A stretch of 64,000 bases of DNA, taken from positions 63,399,002 through 63,463,001 of the forward strand of contig NC_134701.1 in NCBI RefSeq assembly GCF_043290135.1, written 5' to 3'. Source of the DNA: Rhipicephalus microplus. Lineage: Eukaryota; Arthropoda; Arachnida; Ixodida; Ixodidae. Positions 34,951-45,594 of the stretch are shown in pieces. A program made the translations under genes and the position numbers. Position 1 is the stretch's first letter; the number at the start of each line of letters is the position of its first letter. The notes below the pieces were generated by a model. It worked only from the letters and a program-made list of their open reading frames with translations, was not told where the DNA came from and did not search any database.

Positions 34951-36163
34951 GAAAAAAAAAAAAACAACACCGGGCAGAAGACAGAGACGGGGAATGAGGT
35001 TACAGTGGAGACCTGGAGAATCTACGTCGAAGTGAAGGTGAGCGGCTGTACTGAGCAGTGGTCGTAGTGGTCGTGTCGTAATTAGTCGAGCCATCACGCC
35101 GTGGTGGTTCCTGGCCATAGAGATGGGCTGTTGAGTGGAAGTTGGAGAAGCTTGGGTTCGCCCGATACGGTGAAGTGCACGTGCTTCAGTAATAACAAGA
35201 AATGTGCCCCACTCATTTGCTTCTAAAGCGAATCGGGCTGTCGTCAGGCGTCCTCCGCGTATATGAGTCACGGTTACGTGGAGCAGGGCAGCGATAAGGC
35301 TTTGGGTGGCTCGAGGTACACGAACTGACAGCGTCAGGACAGTGCGCAGAAGAGACCGTGTGAATCAACGCGTTCGCTAGTTCATGGCGAACAACGGTCT
35401 GTATTAGCGATATGGTTGATTGAGGAGCACTCGGCGCCAACGCTCTCAAGGGCGCGGGTGATATGGCTTCAATTTTATGGCGTACGATTTTCGTGATGTC
35501 ACCGGAGTGTGAATTGGGCTGGGTCGCTATACGGAGATCCTCACAAGTTGACGTTGCAGCAGTGTTCCGAAGGCGCGTAAAGTAGTTGGCATTGTGACGG
35601 CTTTTAGCCTCTTGAAAGCGTTCGCACTCCAAGATAACATCTTGAACGGTGGAGCAGCCTTTGCACACAGGGAGGTTAAACGCATCGTCTGCAATACCCT
35701 TGAGCCCGTGGGCTGCCTTGTCGGCTTTAGCCATGATTGTGTCAACTTTACAGCAAAGGGTCAGCACATCCTGTAAATATGCCAGGTAAGACTCCATGGA
35801 CGTCTCAACACGTGTGCCAAGTTTTTTCCTAGCGGCCTGCTTCCAGACGGAAGATTGACCAAACAACGTGCGTAATTTGGTATTGCATACGTCCCAGCTT
35901 GTGATCGCGCCCACATTGTTGTTAAACCACGCCTTGACTGTTTCTTGCAAATAGAAGATGATGTTTGCCAGCATCATAGTTTGATCCCACCTGTGATTTT
36001 CGCTAACGAGCTCGTGGAGTTTAAGCCCCTTATCTACGTTCTCGCCGACCGTTCCCGAAAAGTTGCTGGGATCACGGGGTGGAGCGGCCACGAAAACAAC
36101 AGGGGAGGTCGGCGCCGTTGATGCACTGTGCGTGGAAGTTGAAGCGTTAGTTCCGGTGCACAT
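34941..36163 (-). pseudogene. Element D gag remnant
   Basis: The ATG at 36163 opens a 316-codon frame to 35213 with Gag-like sequence (RDPSNFSGTVGENVDKGLKLHE, VKAWFNNN, KKLGTRVETSMESYLAYLQDVLTLC). The frame stops inside what was the zinc knuckle: the translation reads RFRS-stop-VGHISCY, where other elements have C-x2-C-x4-H-x4-C, so two cysteines are replaced and a stop was gained. A second frame continues to the heptamer-stop site at 34950-34941. Confidence 0.82.
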
Positions 36164-36239
36164 GTTGGAAGCAGCGACTAGGCGTCGGCTGGGCTGAGTT
36201 ACTTCGTCGAGCTTTGTAACTCAGCGCCTTCCACCAAAA

Positions 36240-36358
36240 TGTTGCGTCAAGGCACACGGGAAACTAGGCGTCCCAAGATATATTTACAAGGTACCAACAT
36301 GCAAGCCAAGAAGGAGAATAAGCAACAGTGTGCTCTACACGAAAATCATGTCGTCTTG

Positions 36359-36362
<4 letters not shown>
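36240..36362 (-). mobile_element. Element D 5' LTR
   Basis: 123 bp. On the minus strand it runs TGAGCAAGACG (36362) to TTGACGCAACA (36240). Three bases inside it begins the primer-binding-site core TGGTGGAAGGCGCTG. The outer end touches the TA tract at 36363. Confidence 0.8.

Positions 36363-36423
<61 letters not shown>
36363..36423. repeat. (TA)n microsatellite between elements D and C
   Basis: A 61-bp uninterrupted TA tract, bounded on the left by the 5' LTR of D and on the right by the 5' LTR of C, which face away from each other. Confidence 0.98.
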
Positions 36424-36426
<3 letters not shown>

Positions 36427-36585
36427 AGCATTGATATTTGGCACAGGCCGGAACGCCAGCTGAAGAAGAGAAGGAAGAGTGTTGTTGCTGCTCGCGCTCG
36501 CTCCGCTTGACAGCTGGTCGGTTCTACCGCTACGTTTTCCACAAAGTAAACGTCTCTTCTGCTCACCACTAAAGGTGTACTATCA
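36424..36585 (+). mobile_element. Element C 5' LTR
   Basis: 162 bp with TG...CA ends, identical by eye to 41474-41635. It should carry the promoter and polyadenylation signal of the element, but no clear TATA box is visible inside it. Confidence 0.95.
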
Positions 36586-36587
36586 AG

Positions 36588-36605
36588 TGGTGGAGAGTGC
36601 TGGGT
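36588..36605 (+). promoter_or_regulatory. Element C primer-binding site
   Basis: TGGTGGAGAGTGCTGGG lies two or three bases inside the 5' LTR. A TGG start is expected for pairing with a tRNA CCA end. The core is shared with elements A, B and D. The tRNA was not identified. Confidence 0.6.
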
Positions 36606-36657
36606 ACCTTTTTCCATCCTGGAACTCCGCAACCGAACTCTACCTTCGCCATCAACA

Positions 36658-37896
36658 ATGTCCATCGACGCTGCACAGCAGACGGCTCCTACATCTCCAC
36701 CTGTCCACTGTCCCGGCGTCCCGAGAGAGCGAGATCCAGACATCTTCAACGGCACCGATGAGCAGGACGTCGAGGACTGGCTCTCTTCGTTCGAACGAGT
36801 AAGCGTCAACAACAGGTGGGACGAAAACGACAAACTGGGCCGCGTCCACTTTTACCTCAGAGGAGTAGCAGAGCTCTGGCTCAACAACCACGAAGCCGAG
36901 CTTACCGACTGGGCCACTTTCAAGACCACCTTCGCGGACGTGTTTGGCCGACCGACAGTGCGCAAGCTCCGTGCAGAACAGCGCTTGCGGGATCGCGCCC
37001 AACTGTCGGGAGAGGGTTTCACGTCCTACATTGAGGACGTCGTAGGCCTCTGCCGTCGCTTTGATCCTGACATGTCGGAAACCGCCAAGGTAAAACACAT
37101 TATGAAGGGCATCGAGGACGATGCCTTCCACATGCTGGTGGCTAAAGACCCGCAAACAGTTTCGGAAGTCATCCAACACTGCCAAAGTTTCGATGAGTTG
37201 CGAAAACAGCGCATTTCAACGCGACGGCCTACTTTCGACATGACCAGCACGCCAGCATTGACCGCTGGTGCAATATCTCCAGAACAGACTGTATTGACCC
37301 CGCAAATCCAGCAATTTATCCGAGAGGAAGTGGCACGCCAGTTGTCCCTTGCCCCCTTGCTTCCCAGCAATACGCATGGGCTGACCTCGTCACTGCGCCA
37401 AACCATCGAAGAGCAAGTCTGCGAGGCACTTCCCCCCACGTACCAGCCACCACCTGTGTCCGCTCCCCTGACTTACGCTGACGTCGCGCGAAGGCAGGTA
37501 CATGCGCCGTCAAACGTCGTCGACCCTGCCCACCAAGCGAACGCCTTCTACGCAACACACGTACCGGCAGGCTCGCATGTTCCCATTTACCGCCGTCCTT
37601 CAACGCTTCCCAACAACCCTTGGCGTACATCGGATAACAGACCTATCTGTTATTACTGTCGTCAGCCTGGCCATGTTGAGCGGTTCTGTCGCCGGCGCGT
37701 CCCTCACTCAGGCATTATTGATGGCACCTACGGCTACGCCCCCACAGAACCACCACAGACGCTGCCGTTCCATGCAGCTTCGGACACTTCTCCGCCGAGC
37801 CGCCGCGCCTTCAACCCACGCCGATCGCCTTCCCCGCGCCGACGTTCGCCTTCACCAATGCTTCGGCGTGCACCACCTGCCCAAACGGAAAACTGA
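36658..37896 (+). CDS. Element C Gag
   Basis: 412 residues from the ATG at 36658, about 70 bp inside the 5' LTR. The N-terminal region has the Gag pattern [20 protein letters not shown] and [16 protein letters not shown]2CX4HX4C zinc knuckle ([14 protein letters not shown]) lies near residue 330, followed by an [15 protein letters not shown] basic tail. It ends GAA AAC TGA, directly at the heptamer GGAAAAC. Pol is in the -1 frame, and both frames are open across the junction. A third frame, to 37966, resembles the extended gag end of element A, which shows that one A residue differs between the two copies at this point. Confidence 0.94.
   Translation: MSIDAAQQTAPTSPPVHCPGVPRERDPDIFNGTDEQDVEDWLSSFERVSVNNRWDENDKLGRVHFYLRGVAELWLNNHEAELTDWATFKTTFADVFGRPTVRKLRAEQRLRDRAQLSGEGFTSYIEDVVGLCRRFDPDMSETAKVKHIMKGIEDDAFHMLVAKDPQTVSEVIQHCQSFDELRKQRISTRRPTFDMTSTPALTAGAISPEQTVLTPQIQQFIREEVARQLSLAPLLPSNTHGLTSSLRQTIEEQVCEALPPTYQPPPVSAPLTYADVARRQVHAPSNVVDPAHQANAFYATHVPAGSHVPIYRRPSTLPNNPWRTSDNRPICYYCRQPGHVERFCRRRVPHSGIIDGTYGYAPTEPPQTLPFHAASDTSPPSRRAFNPRRSPSPRRRSPSPMLRRAPPAQTEN
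37887..37896 (+). promoter_or_regulatory. Element C: candidate -1 frameshift heptamer at gag stop
   Basis: GGAAAAC (37887-37893) is followed directly by the gag stop TGA (37894-37896). A -1 slip leads into a frame open through the protease. The heptamer departs from strict XXXYYYZ at its first three bases (GGA), so efficiency may be lower than for GGGAAAC in element B. Confidence 0.6.
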
Positions 37897-37898
37897 CC

Positions 37899-40800
37899 AT
37901 CGCAGTTCCGGAGGCAAGAACTGCGCCACCGTCGAACTCCACAAGGCCTCGTTCTCTACCGAATAATGAAATAACTGTCTTGATTGAAGGTATCCCCGTT
38001 CAAGCATTAATAGATACCGGAGCTGCCGTGTCTGTATTGAGTGAAGCATTGTGTCGCAAGTTAAGAAAAGTTACGATTCCGCTTTCTGGTCTCTCCCTTC
38101 ATACGGCAACAGCGCATCACGTGAACCCTTCTATGACGTGCACGGCTCGGTTAATCATCCAGGGCGTTCTGTACGTGGTTGAATTTATCGTGTTTCCGCA
38201 CTGCTCACACGACGTCATATTAGGCTGGGACTTCCTTTCCACACATCATGCCGTTGTTGATTGTGCCCGGGCCGAACTAGAATTGTCATCGCTCTCCGAC
38301 GACGATTATAATAAGCCTTCTATTTCTCGTGTTGTCGTCGCCGCGGAGACTGATATTCCACCTATGTCTTCTGTTATTGTGCCGATCTCGTGCGACCATG
38401 CCGCTTTTTCGGACGTCATGTTCACGCCGTCAGAAGACTTCACTTCTCGAAAAAACGTTCTTCTGCCTTTTGCTCTTCTGACGGTCGAAGCCACTTGCGC
38501 AAACATTTATGCCACGAATCTCCTTTCTGTACCAGTCACCCTATTCCGTGGCGAATGCATCGGCCGCCTTGAGGACATCGATTGTGTTTGCACCAGTCAA
38601 CTGCCCTATCAAGCAAAAAGCCTTGAGATCGCCAGTGTTACTTCCGCTCTCACATCCGCCACCTCTTCCCTCGACGTCTTCCTTCCATCGATTGATCCTG
38701 ACCTTCCTGTTGACCAACGAACTCAACTCTTGACACTTCTCGACCACTTCCGCTCATCGTTCGACTTCAAACAAACCAGTCTGGGCCGAACATCTGCAAT
38801 TGTCCATCGTATTGACACTGGCACCCACGCACCATTGCGTCAGCGTCCATACCGGGTCTCCCACGCCGAACGCCAAGTTATAGACGATCAAGTGTCTGAT
38901 ATGCTCAATCGTGGCGTTATACAGCCGTCTAACAGTCCGTGGGCCTCCCCGGTGGTACTGGTCAAAAAGAAGGACGGGGGCATCCGATTCTGTGTGGATT
39001 ACAGGCGCCTTAACAAGATCACGCGCAAAGATGTTTATCCGCTCCCCAGAATTGACGACGCTCTCGACTGTTTGCAAGGTGCAGAATTCTTTTCTTCGCT
39101 GGATCTTCGATCGGGATACTGGCAGGTACCCATGGATGAAGCTGACCGCGCCAAGACTGCGTTTGTAACTCCGGACGGCTTGTACGAGTTTAACGTGATG
39201 CCGTTCGGCCTTTGTAACGCCCCAGCCACCTTCGAGCGTCTGATGGACAACATACTTCGAGGCCTTAAATGGCAGACGTGTCTTTGCTATTTGGACGACG
39301 TCGTCGTTTTTTCAAAAGACTTCGATACCCATCTTCTGCGCCTCGCAAGTGTCCTGCATTGCCTTACACATGCTGGGCTCCAACTAAATTTGAAAAAGTG
39401 CCATTTTGCCGCCCGGAAGCTCACCATCTTAGGGCATGTTGTCAGCAAGGACGGCGTTCTACCTGATCCTGGAAAACTCCGTGCTGTCGCCCAGTTTCCG
39501 AAGCCATCGACACTTAAGGAACTCCGGAGCTTTATCGGCTTATGTTCATACTTTCGCCGATTTGTCCGTAATTTTGCATCTGTCATGGCCCCTCTAACAC
39601 GGCTACTTTCTGACACCGAGGGCATTTCGGCGTGGTCTTCCACTTGCGATAAGGCATTCGCGAAACTACGTCAATTGCTGACATCTCCACCGATTCTCCG
39701 TCACTTTGATCCTGATGCCCCTACAGAAATACACACCGACGCAAGTGGAGTCGGACTTGGCGCTATTCTTGCTCAACGCAAGTCTGGATACGACGAGTAC
39801 GTCGTTTCTTATGCCAGTCGCACTCTTACTAGGGCTGAACAGAATTATTCAGTCACAGAAAAAGAATGTCTAGCCATCGTCTGGGCAATCACAAAATTTC
39901 GACCCTACGTCTATGGCCGTCCATTTGACGTCGTGACTGATCACCACGCCCTCTGCTGGTTATCGTCACTAAAAGACCCATCTGGCCGTCTCGCTCGTTG
40001 GGCGTTACGCCTCCAAGACTATGATATCCGTGTCGTCTACAGGTCAGGCCGCAAACATTCAGATGCCGACGCTCTCTCCCGCTCTCCACTTCCCCATGAA
40101 CACGGAAGTACTTCTGTATCCAGCCTCGATGCTGTGGCACTTTCGTACGCGGACATGCCCTATGAACAGCGCCAAGACGCTTGGATAGCCTCTATGATAG
40201 AGTTACTGTCTCGGCCGTCCCAAGTTACGCCCAATCGTTCACTGCAGCGCACAGCTCGACACTTTACCATCCGCGATGGACTCCTGTACCGTCGCAACTA
40301 CCTTTCTGACGGCCGCAAGTGGTTGCTTGTGATTCCTCGCCACCTACGTGCCGACATTTGCGACTCTTTTCACGCGGATCCTCAATGCGGCCACGCCGGT
40401 GTGATAAAAACGTATGCACGTCTCCGGCTGCGGTACTATTGGCGCGGAATGTACCGCTTTGTCCGACAGTACGTGCGTTCGTGCTCCAAATGTCAACGCC
40501 GAAAAAGCCCACCACACATAGCCAATGGACAACTGCAGCCGTTGCCTTGCCCCTCCCGCCCTTTCGACCGCATCGGAATTGACTTGTACGGTCCCCTTCC
40601 CTATACGCCTAACGGGAACCGCTGGGTGATTGTCGCCATTGATCACTTGACACGCTATGCTGAAACTGCTGCGCTGCCAGAGGCCACATCACGTGAAGTT
40701 GGCTTATTTATCCTTCACAATCTCATTCTACGCCATGGCGCGCCTCGTGAGCTACTCAGTGACCGCGGCCGTACGTTCCTCTCCGAAGCGGTACAAGCCC

Positions 40801-41435
40801 TTCTTCGCGAATGCAACGTTGTGCATCGGACAACCAGCGCATACCATCCGCAAACGAATGGAATGACCGAACGGTTTAACCGCTCACTGGGCGACATGCT
40901 ATCCATGTACGTGTCCGCTGATCACACCAACTGGGACCGCATACTACCCTTTGTAACTTACGCTTACAACAGCGCCACTCAGTCTACGACAGGATTCTCT
41001 CCGTTCTTCCTCCTTTACGGGCGCGAACCTTCCTCATTCATGGACACCATTCTCTTGTATCATCCAGACGCTTCGGAATCCACAACTCTATCTGAAGTCG
41101 CCACCTATGCAGAAGAATGCAGGCAACTCGCGCGTTCCTTAACCGCCCAAGATCAAGCGTACCAGAAGAACCGTCACGACGAAAACCTGTCTTCGCAGTC
41201 ATACTCGCCTGGCGCCTTGGTATGGCTTCGGGTTCCCTCATCTGTTCCTGGTCTTTCCACCAAGCTACTGCCGAAGTACGAAGGCCCCTACCGAGTCCTA
41301 CGTCAGGCCTCACCGGTTAACTATATTGTTGAGCCGGTTCAACCATCAACAGACCGACGGCATCGAGGCCGCGAGACTGTTCACGTAGATCGATTGAAGC
41401 CGCACTACGACCCACCCGTCGTACCCGTTCCATAG
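37899..41435 (+). CDS. Element C Pol polyprotein (PR-RT-RNaseH-IN)
   Basis: The pol frame is open from before the gag stop to TAG at 41433-41435. There is no ATG near the protease, which supports expression as a Gag-Pol fusion. Residue numbers here count from the Leu codon at 37980. Protease LIDTGA at 10-15; RT with YLDD at 437-440; RNase H D587, E629 and D654; integrase zinc finger H798-H805-C835-C838; integrase core D868-D928-E964; and a GPY motif near the C terminus (YEGPYRVL). All catalytic residues are present. No chromodomain and no env. The stop lies 38 bp before the 3' LTR. It should carry out reverse transcription and integration. Confidence 0.95.
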   Translation: MAVPEARTAPPSNSTRPRSLPNNEITVLIEGIPVQALIDTGAAVSVLSEALCRKLRKVTIPLSGLSLHTATAHHVNPSMTCTARLIIQGVLYVVEFIVFPHCSHDVILGWDFLSTHHAVVDCARAELELSSLSDDDYNKPSISRVVVAAETDIPPMSSVIVPISCDHAAFSDVMFTPSEDFTSRKNVLLPFALLTVEATCANIYATNLLSVPVTLFRGECIGRLEDIDCVCTSQLPYQAKSLEIASVTSALTSATSSLDVFLPSIDPDLPVDQRTQLLTLLDHFRSSFDFKQTSLGRTSAIVHRIDTGTHAPLRQRPYRVSHAERQVIDDQVSDMLNRGVIQPSNSPWASPVVLVKKKDGGIRFCVDYRRLNKITRKDVYPLPRIDDALDCLQGAEFFSSLDLRSGYWQVPMDEADRAKTAFVTPDGLYEFNVMPFGLCNAPATFERLMDNILRGLKWQTCLCYLDDVVVFSKDFDTHLLRLASVLHCLTHAGLQLNLKKCHFAARKLTILGHVVSKDGVLPDPGKLRAVAQFPKPSTLKELRSFIGLCSYFRRFVRNFASVMAPLTRLLSDTEGISAWSSTCDKAFAKLRQLLTSPPILRHFDPDAPTEIHTDASGVGLGAILAQRKSGYDEYVVSYASRTLTRAEQNYSVTEKECLAIVWAITKFRPYVYGRPFDVVTDHHALCWLSSLKDPSGRLARWALRLQDYDIRVVYRSGRKHSDADALSRSPLPHEHGSTSVSSLDAVALSYADMPYEQRQDAWIASMIELLSRPSQVTPNRSLQRTARHFTIRDGLLYRRNYLSDGRKWLLVIPRHLRADICDSFHADPQCGHAGVIKTYARLRLRYYWRGMYRFVRQYVRSCSKCQRRKSPPHIANGQLQPLPCPSRPFDRIGIDLYGPLPYTPNGNRWVIVAIDHLTRYAETAALPEATSREVGLFILHNLILRHGAPRELLSDRGRTFLSEAVQALLRECNVVHRTTSAYHPQTNGMTERFNRSLGDMLSMYVSADHTNWDRILPFVTYAYNSATQSTTGFSPFFLLYGREPSSFMDTILLYHPDASESTTLSEVATYAEECRQLARSLTAQDQAYQKNRHDENLSSQSYSPGALVWLRVPSSVPGLSTKLLPKYEGPYRVLRQASPVNYIVEPVQPSTDRRHRGRETVHVDRLKPHYDPPVVPVP

Positions 41436-41451
41436 GTCGCCAGGATGGCTC

Positions 41452-41473
41452 CTTTTCTGAGGGGGGAGTGATT
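41452..41473 (+). promoter_or_regulatory. Element C polypurine tract
   Basis: The run gaggggggagtgattt immediately precedes the TG of the 3' LTR, the expected site of plus-strand priming. Confidence 0.7.
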
Positions 41474-41633
41474 TGTAGCATTGATATTTGGCACAGGCCG
41501 GAACGCCAGCTGAAGAAGAGAAGGAAGAGTGTTGTTGCTGCTCGCGCTCGCTCCGCTTGACAGCTGGTCGGTTCTACCGCTACGTTTTCCACAAAGTAAA
41601 CGTCTCTTCTGCTCACCACTAAAGGTGTACTAT

Positions 41634-41635
<2 letters not shown>
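41474..41635 (+). mobile_element. Element C 3' LTR
   Basis: 162 bp, identical by eye to the 5' LTR at 36424-36585. The outer end touches the TA tract beginning at 41636. Confidence 0.95.

Positions 41636-41703
<68 letters not shown>
41636..41703. repeat. (TA)n microsatellite right of element C
   Basis: A 68-bp TA tract between the 3' LTR of C and the 3' end of a LINE fragment. Confidence 0.98.
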
Positions 41704-41705
<2 letters not shown>

Positions 41706-42378
41706 CCACTTGTACTAACAGATGAGGACAACGAAAAAAAAGCTGCCGAGAGGCGGCTTGGCTAGTCCGTAGCCAAAAATAATCTAAGGCATGTGGGCAA
41801 CAGAAAAAAGAGTTCACTAAACGAAAACATGGAAGCATATGATTAGTGCGGAATAAAAGCAAGATACAATAGCCTGCAAAAAAGCACACAACATTACAAC
41901 GCCAGGATCAATAAAATTAGCTTTCTTATACAAACACAGATCCAAGTACAGCTGAGGAGCAACAAAACAAATCAAAGTGAATTGGCGGAGAATGGTTTAA
42001 GAATGATGGTAAAGAATAACATATACGCTCTATACCAGTATACAAACGGGGTGTGACAACTTTCCAATACTCTCTATGTCTCGTTTTATAGTAGTGGTGA
42101 ATTATTTTCAAATGTGCTAGGGTATCTAATTTAAGTGTGCTATGTCTTCCTTCGTATTTATATATAATACTGAGCCGATAATAGCATAATTTGTGAGCTG
42201 TTACAATACCACCTTTATGAAAGAACCTTATAGTTGTTGCAATATCTTAAGCATTATAAACATTTCATAGATATCTTTTCTGCATAACATGAACTCTTTG
42301 CAAATTTGAGAATGAAGTCGTACCCCAGACAAGTTGACAGTAGTTCAGATGTGAATAGAAAAAAATGACTGATCTAGG

Positions 42379-42380
<2 letters not shown>
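41704..42380 (-). pseudogene. CR1/L2-like LINE 3' fragment
   Basis: On the minus strand the translation starts at a TA tract with FFYSHLNYCQLVWG and LQRVHVMQKRYL, which matches the RT C-terminal block of CR1/L2-type LINEs (F-HSHL-Y---VWG ... LQK---R). After several stops it continues with TPRLYTGIERICYSLPSFLN near 42020, and a 3' UTR ends at the other TA tract. It is truncated at its 5' end and broken. Confidence 0.65.

Positions 42381-42455
<75 letters not shown>
42381..42455. repeat. (TA)n microsatellite at the 5' break of the LINE fragment
   Basis: A 75-bp TA tract. LINE sequence lies on its left and unrelated sequence on its right. Confidence 0.97.
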
Positions 42456-42457
<2 letters not shown>

Positions 42458-42736
42458 CTATGGGAAGATAAAATTGACGCCTTTGTCTGCCGCCTAGCCA
42501 CACTTGATGTGAAAGTTTTCGTCACGTTTAAACGTGGTTTTTGTCTGAGCGGGGAATTTTCGCTGCCGAGCTCTCAAGTATGCTAGAGAGAACTAGCGTT
42601 CGTGATGTTTGTTTAGCTATCTTACTTGTTCATAGAGGGAGCTAGTGGGGGATATGAATGAAACTGAGCTAACATGGTCATGGGAAAACGTGATGTGGCC
42701 CTCAACCCAATTGCAAAGGGAGACTCTTCGACGTAC

Positions 42737-42941
42737 CTCGAACTTGTAGGTTGTACTTGGCAGCAATTTTCTCCAGCTTCTGCTTATTGGCGGCAAGCTT
42801 GGGCAACTTGATATGCACGCTCGCACGAATAGTGGTTCCCAGATTGGTGGGGCAGAAGGTCAGGTACCCGAAGCGGTCGTCCCGCGCGAAGGGCAACTTC
42901 TTCTCTATCTCCTTCACCGCTTTAACCAGGCGACCATACAC
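42737..42941 (-). CDS. AK: Arginine kinase exon with catalytic cysteine
   Basis: 205 bp, in phase 0 and out phase 1, with acceptor ctttacag and donor GTACGT. It encodes residues 315-383 of the model. It contains the family signature CPTNLGTT, whose cysteine (residue 344 here, Cys271 in the well-studied horseshoe crab enzyme) sits in the guanidino-substrate site, and the adjacent [11 protein letters not shown] strand. The hallmark is intact, so the enzyme should be active. Arginine kinase transfers phosphate between ATP and arginine to buffer cellular energy. Confidence 0.96.
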
Positions 42942-43288
42942 CTGTAAAGATGCAAGTGATAAGGTGTGTTATCGGTAGCCATGCTCTCCTCAGTTACGCT
43001 CTCCTCGAAAGTGCGCTGGGGTCCGAACATTCAGTAGAATTGACCACTTGGAAGCATCTGCAAGGAGGATTTCCTGCAAGGTTGTTTACTAACCAAGATG
43101 TTTCCCAACCAATAGCTCTCGTCCCCTCATTCTTCACTTTTTTCACTCATTGTGTTTCTGCTATTCACCGCAACCCTACCCTTTTCTTTACGAGCGACAA
43201 CATGGTGCCTTAAACTTACGATCACATGGTGCCTGCACCATGCGATTATAGAATCGTGGTGGATGGGCTAGTTGGCATGACAGGAAGA

Positions 43289-43398
43289 TTCTTATAGCGC
43301 GAGATCAGAACGATGACAAAGGTCGTCGTCAGTGGCGGCGGTGGCGTCGTTGTCTTTTTCTTGTCTCTTTGTCGTCGCCCTGATCTCGCGCTATAACA
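43289..43398. repeat. Fold-back element with 30-bp arms
   Basis: The left arm ttatagcgcgagatcag... (about 43290-43320) pairs with the right arm ...ctgatctcgcgctataa (about 43368-43398), about 27 of 30 positions, around a G/T-rich loop of about 50 bp. It lies in the intron upstream of the exon at 42941. No coding capacity. Confidence 0.7.
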
Positions 43399-44440
43399 GG
43401 CGATTCTATGCTGTGGCTTCGTATTCGGTGGGGCATCCCCGAAATAATTGTTGGGGGAATGAATCGTCTTGTCGCACTCGGGTGCCTTCACTGGAATTAG
43501 GAGAGGTGAGAGCACAGTTAATGAGGAAAGCAGTCTGTACACGAGAGGTTTTGGCAGGAATATAACCTTGGAGGAAAGTCGCCTTGCAGGTATCTGCAAA
43601 TAGTCAATTTCAGAGAGTATGAGGCATCCCTTATGCACATATTAATATTTCTCACAAAGTACATCAGCTGGAGGCAACTGAAACCCACAAGTAACAATCC
43701 TCTTTTAAGGTGTTTCAGATTTTGCACAAAACAGCTACCTCTGCAGAGCTTATACACTAGCGCTATCTTGACAACACCTATGTATTTATGCAATAAATAG
43801 CGCCGTAACATTAGATGCAACAGGTTGCTACACATTTGCTAAAGACATTTGCCGGAGCGTGAAGTACCACACTGAAAGTAGAGCGGAATAATGTTTAGTC
43901 GCCCGAGCAACGAGTTTTTGATCTAAGTACTTTCGGTCAGGCAATTGCGTTTATTTAAATAACAAAAAACTTGCCTAATTAAGAATTGAAACTGTTGCAA
44001 TATCCGCTATCTCAGTAAAGGTGTAGATTTGCATAGGCTATGTAAATACCGAAGCCTGAGATTACTCATGATAAGAGTAGTTTAGCTATCGGGATGAACA
44101 ATACATATTAGTTGAAGAACAAAGCCTCTTCCGGTGAGCAGCTGGGATTATTGCGATACCTGGCGGAAGAGATCTCAACCACTTAGTCTTTTCTATGTGG
44201 TCTTTGAGGTCCAACTTCACAGTGTGACGAAACGCATGGTTAACTCAAGGGCAAACAAACGCAGGCGGGCGAGGACCGGTACCTCTGATTTGAGTCAACG
44301 ATTACGCTCGCTTTCCAATTTTTTCAGTGAAAGCTGTTATAAGATCACTACTTGGACCACACGCAGTTCTCCACCGCCACCGCCGCCACCAGTGTCCATA
44401 ATTACATCGCAGGACATTACATAAAAAACTGCCTAGCACC

Positions 44441-44612
44441 TAAGACACAGTGGGGCTCAAAAGCAGGGTCAGCTGAGTGTCAGCCTAGTATTCTACCACT
44501 GAGCTTCGCCAGTGCCTGTGACTTGTTGGCAAAGCAAGCACCAAAGGCTCGAACCGGGGTCTGCTGGGTATCAGCCCAGTATTCTACCACTGAGCTACGC
44601 TGGTGGTACTGA
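44441..44612 (-). repeat. Two tandem tRNA-like units, 91-bp period
   Basis: On the minus strand, gcgtagctcagtggtagaat (44600-44581) and gcgaagctcagtggtagaat (44509-44490) are A-box-like heads 91 bp apart. The first unit also has a good anticodon-like stem (CTGGG/CCCAG) and a B-box (ggttcgagcc, 44555-44546). Neither has a paired acceptor stem, so these are tRNA-derived SINE heads or pseudogenes, not working tRNAs. Confidence 0.6.
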
Positions 44613-45193
44613 CTTTTCGGCAAACTTTCATTAGGCAGGCTTGATGTCGGGAAAGCAATCGCCTTAGTACGACTTATAAAGCGTTTCACAACATCGAAAG
44701 AACAAACAGTCGTCGCACAATGCGAGTAGCGTAACGAGTGGGCCGTTCATTGCTCCAACACATTACGAAAGCTTGTTCTTGTTCGCCTATTAACGTGGCG
44801 CACAGTCACTTTAGCCACAATTTTCATCATCGTCAGCCACTGTGCGAACAATTGGCACAAAATTCCTTGCAATTGTTTAGCGGATACCGCGCTTCTCAGA
44901 AGAATGACGAAAAATAGCATACCGAATGCCAGATTACTACCCAAAAGTTTATTATTAATGTCCTAGTGTGTATCAAGCAAGTGTGTTTGCAGTAGTTACC
45001 CAATGGGTGTTCTGCAAAGGCTCTGAAAAGCCGCTTTTCTAGCTTTAACTCTGAATGTACTGCGCTTTCCGTGCAGGCGTGGCGTTGTTTCGCTACTCGG
45101 AATTTTGTTGGCGCCCTGTGACACATATGGTTACACAAACAGCCATAGTCGTCATGCATAGCGCACAACAAAGAGCTGAAGAGGCGCCCTCAC

Positions 45194-45520
45194 CTCCTTC
45201 AGGTCCCCACCCTTCTGCATGGAGATTATTCGCAGGTGGTCCTCCTCGTTGACCCACACGAGGAAGGTCTTGGCATCGTTGTGGTAGATGCCTCGTCCGA
45301 TGGGCCAGAAGCGACAGGCATTGGCCGCCTGCAGGAAGCGGTCTCCTTCCTTGAACAGAAAGTGATCGTCAATGAGCTGCTGCTGCACCTTCTTGCTCAT
45401 TCCCGTCAGGGGGTAGTAGGTGCCCTTGAGCTCTCCACGAAGAGAGGTGAGCGTCGAGCTGACCTTCTTCTCCATTTCTTTGTACTCGGCCTCGGTCAGG
45501 CACGGGTTGAATGGGTAACC
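45194..45520 (-). CDS. AK: Arginine kinase central exon
   Basis: 327 bp, exactly 109 codons, phase 0 at both ends, with acceptor aatacacag and donor GTGAGG. It encodes residues 206-314 of the model: [10 protein letters not shown] at the start, then [34 protein letters not shown], the NEEDHLR motif (NEED glutamates at residues 297-298; one binds the substrate guanidinium in known structures) and MQKGGDL. These are diagnostic for arginine kinase. Its boundary with the preceding exon falls just after CGRSLQ. Confidence 0.96.
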
Positions 45521-45594
45521 CTGTGTATTGCAATGGACGAGTAAAATAACTTTAGGTTACACGCAAACGGTTAAAAACTTGTCGGATACCGATT

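Larger units (their letters stand above)
36424..41635 (+). mobile_element. Element C: complete Ty3/gypsy LTR retrotransposon in the last arginine kinase intron
   Basis: A complete 5212-bp element on the plus strand, antisense to arginine kinase. LTRs 36424-36585 and 41474-41635 are 162 bp each, start TGTAGC, end TATCA and are identical by eye. Gag and pol are both open. TA tracts touch both outer ends. No env is present: only 38 bp lie between pol and the 3' LTR. It is related to element A at the protein level. Identical LTRs and open frames mark it as a recent, possibly active insertion. Confidence 0.96.

Noticed and set aside
37502..37966. Third open frame across the element C gag end
   Set aside because: It overlaps gag in another frame. 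Its last part resembles the extended gag end of element A and is explained by a one-base difference; it is not a separate protein.
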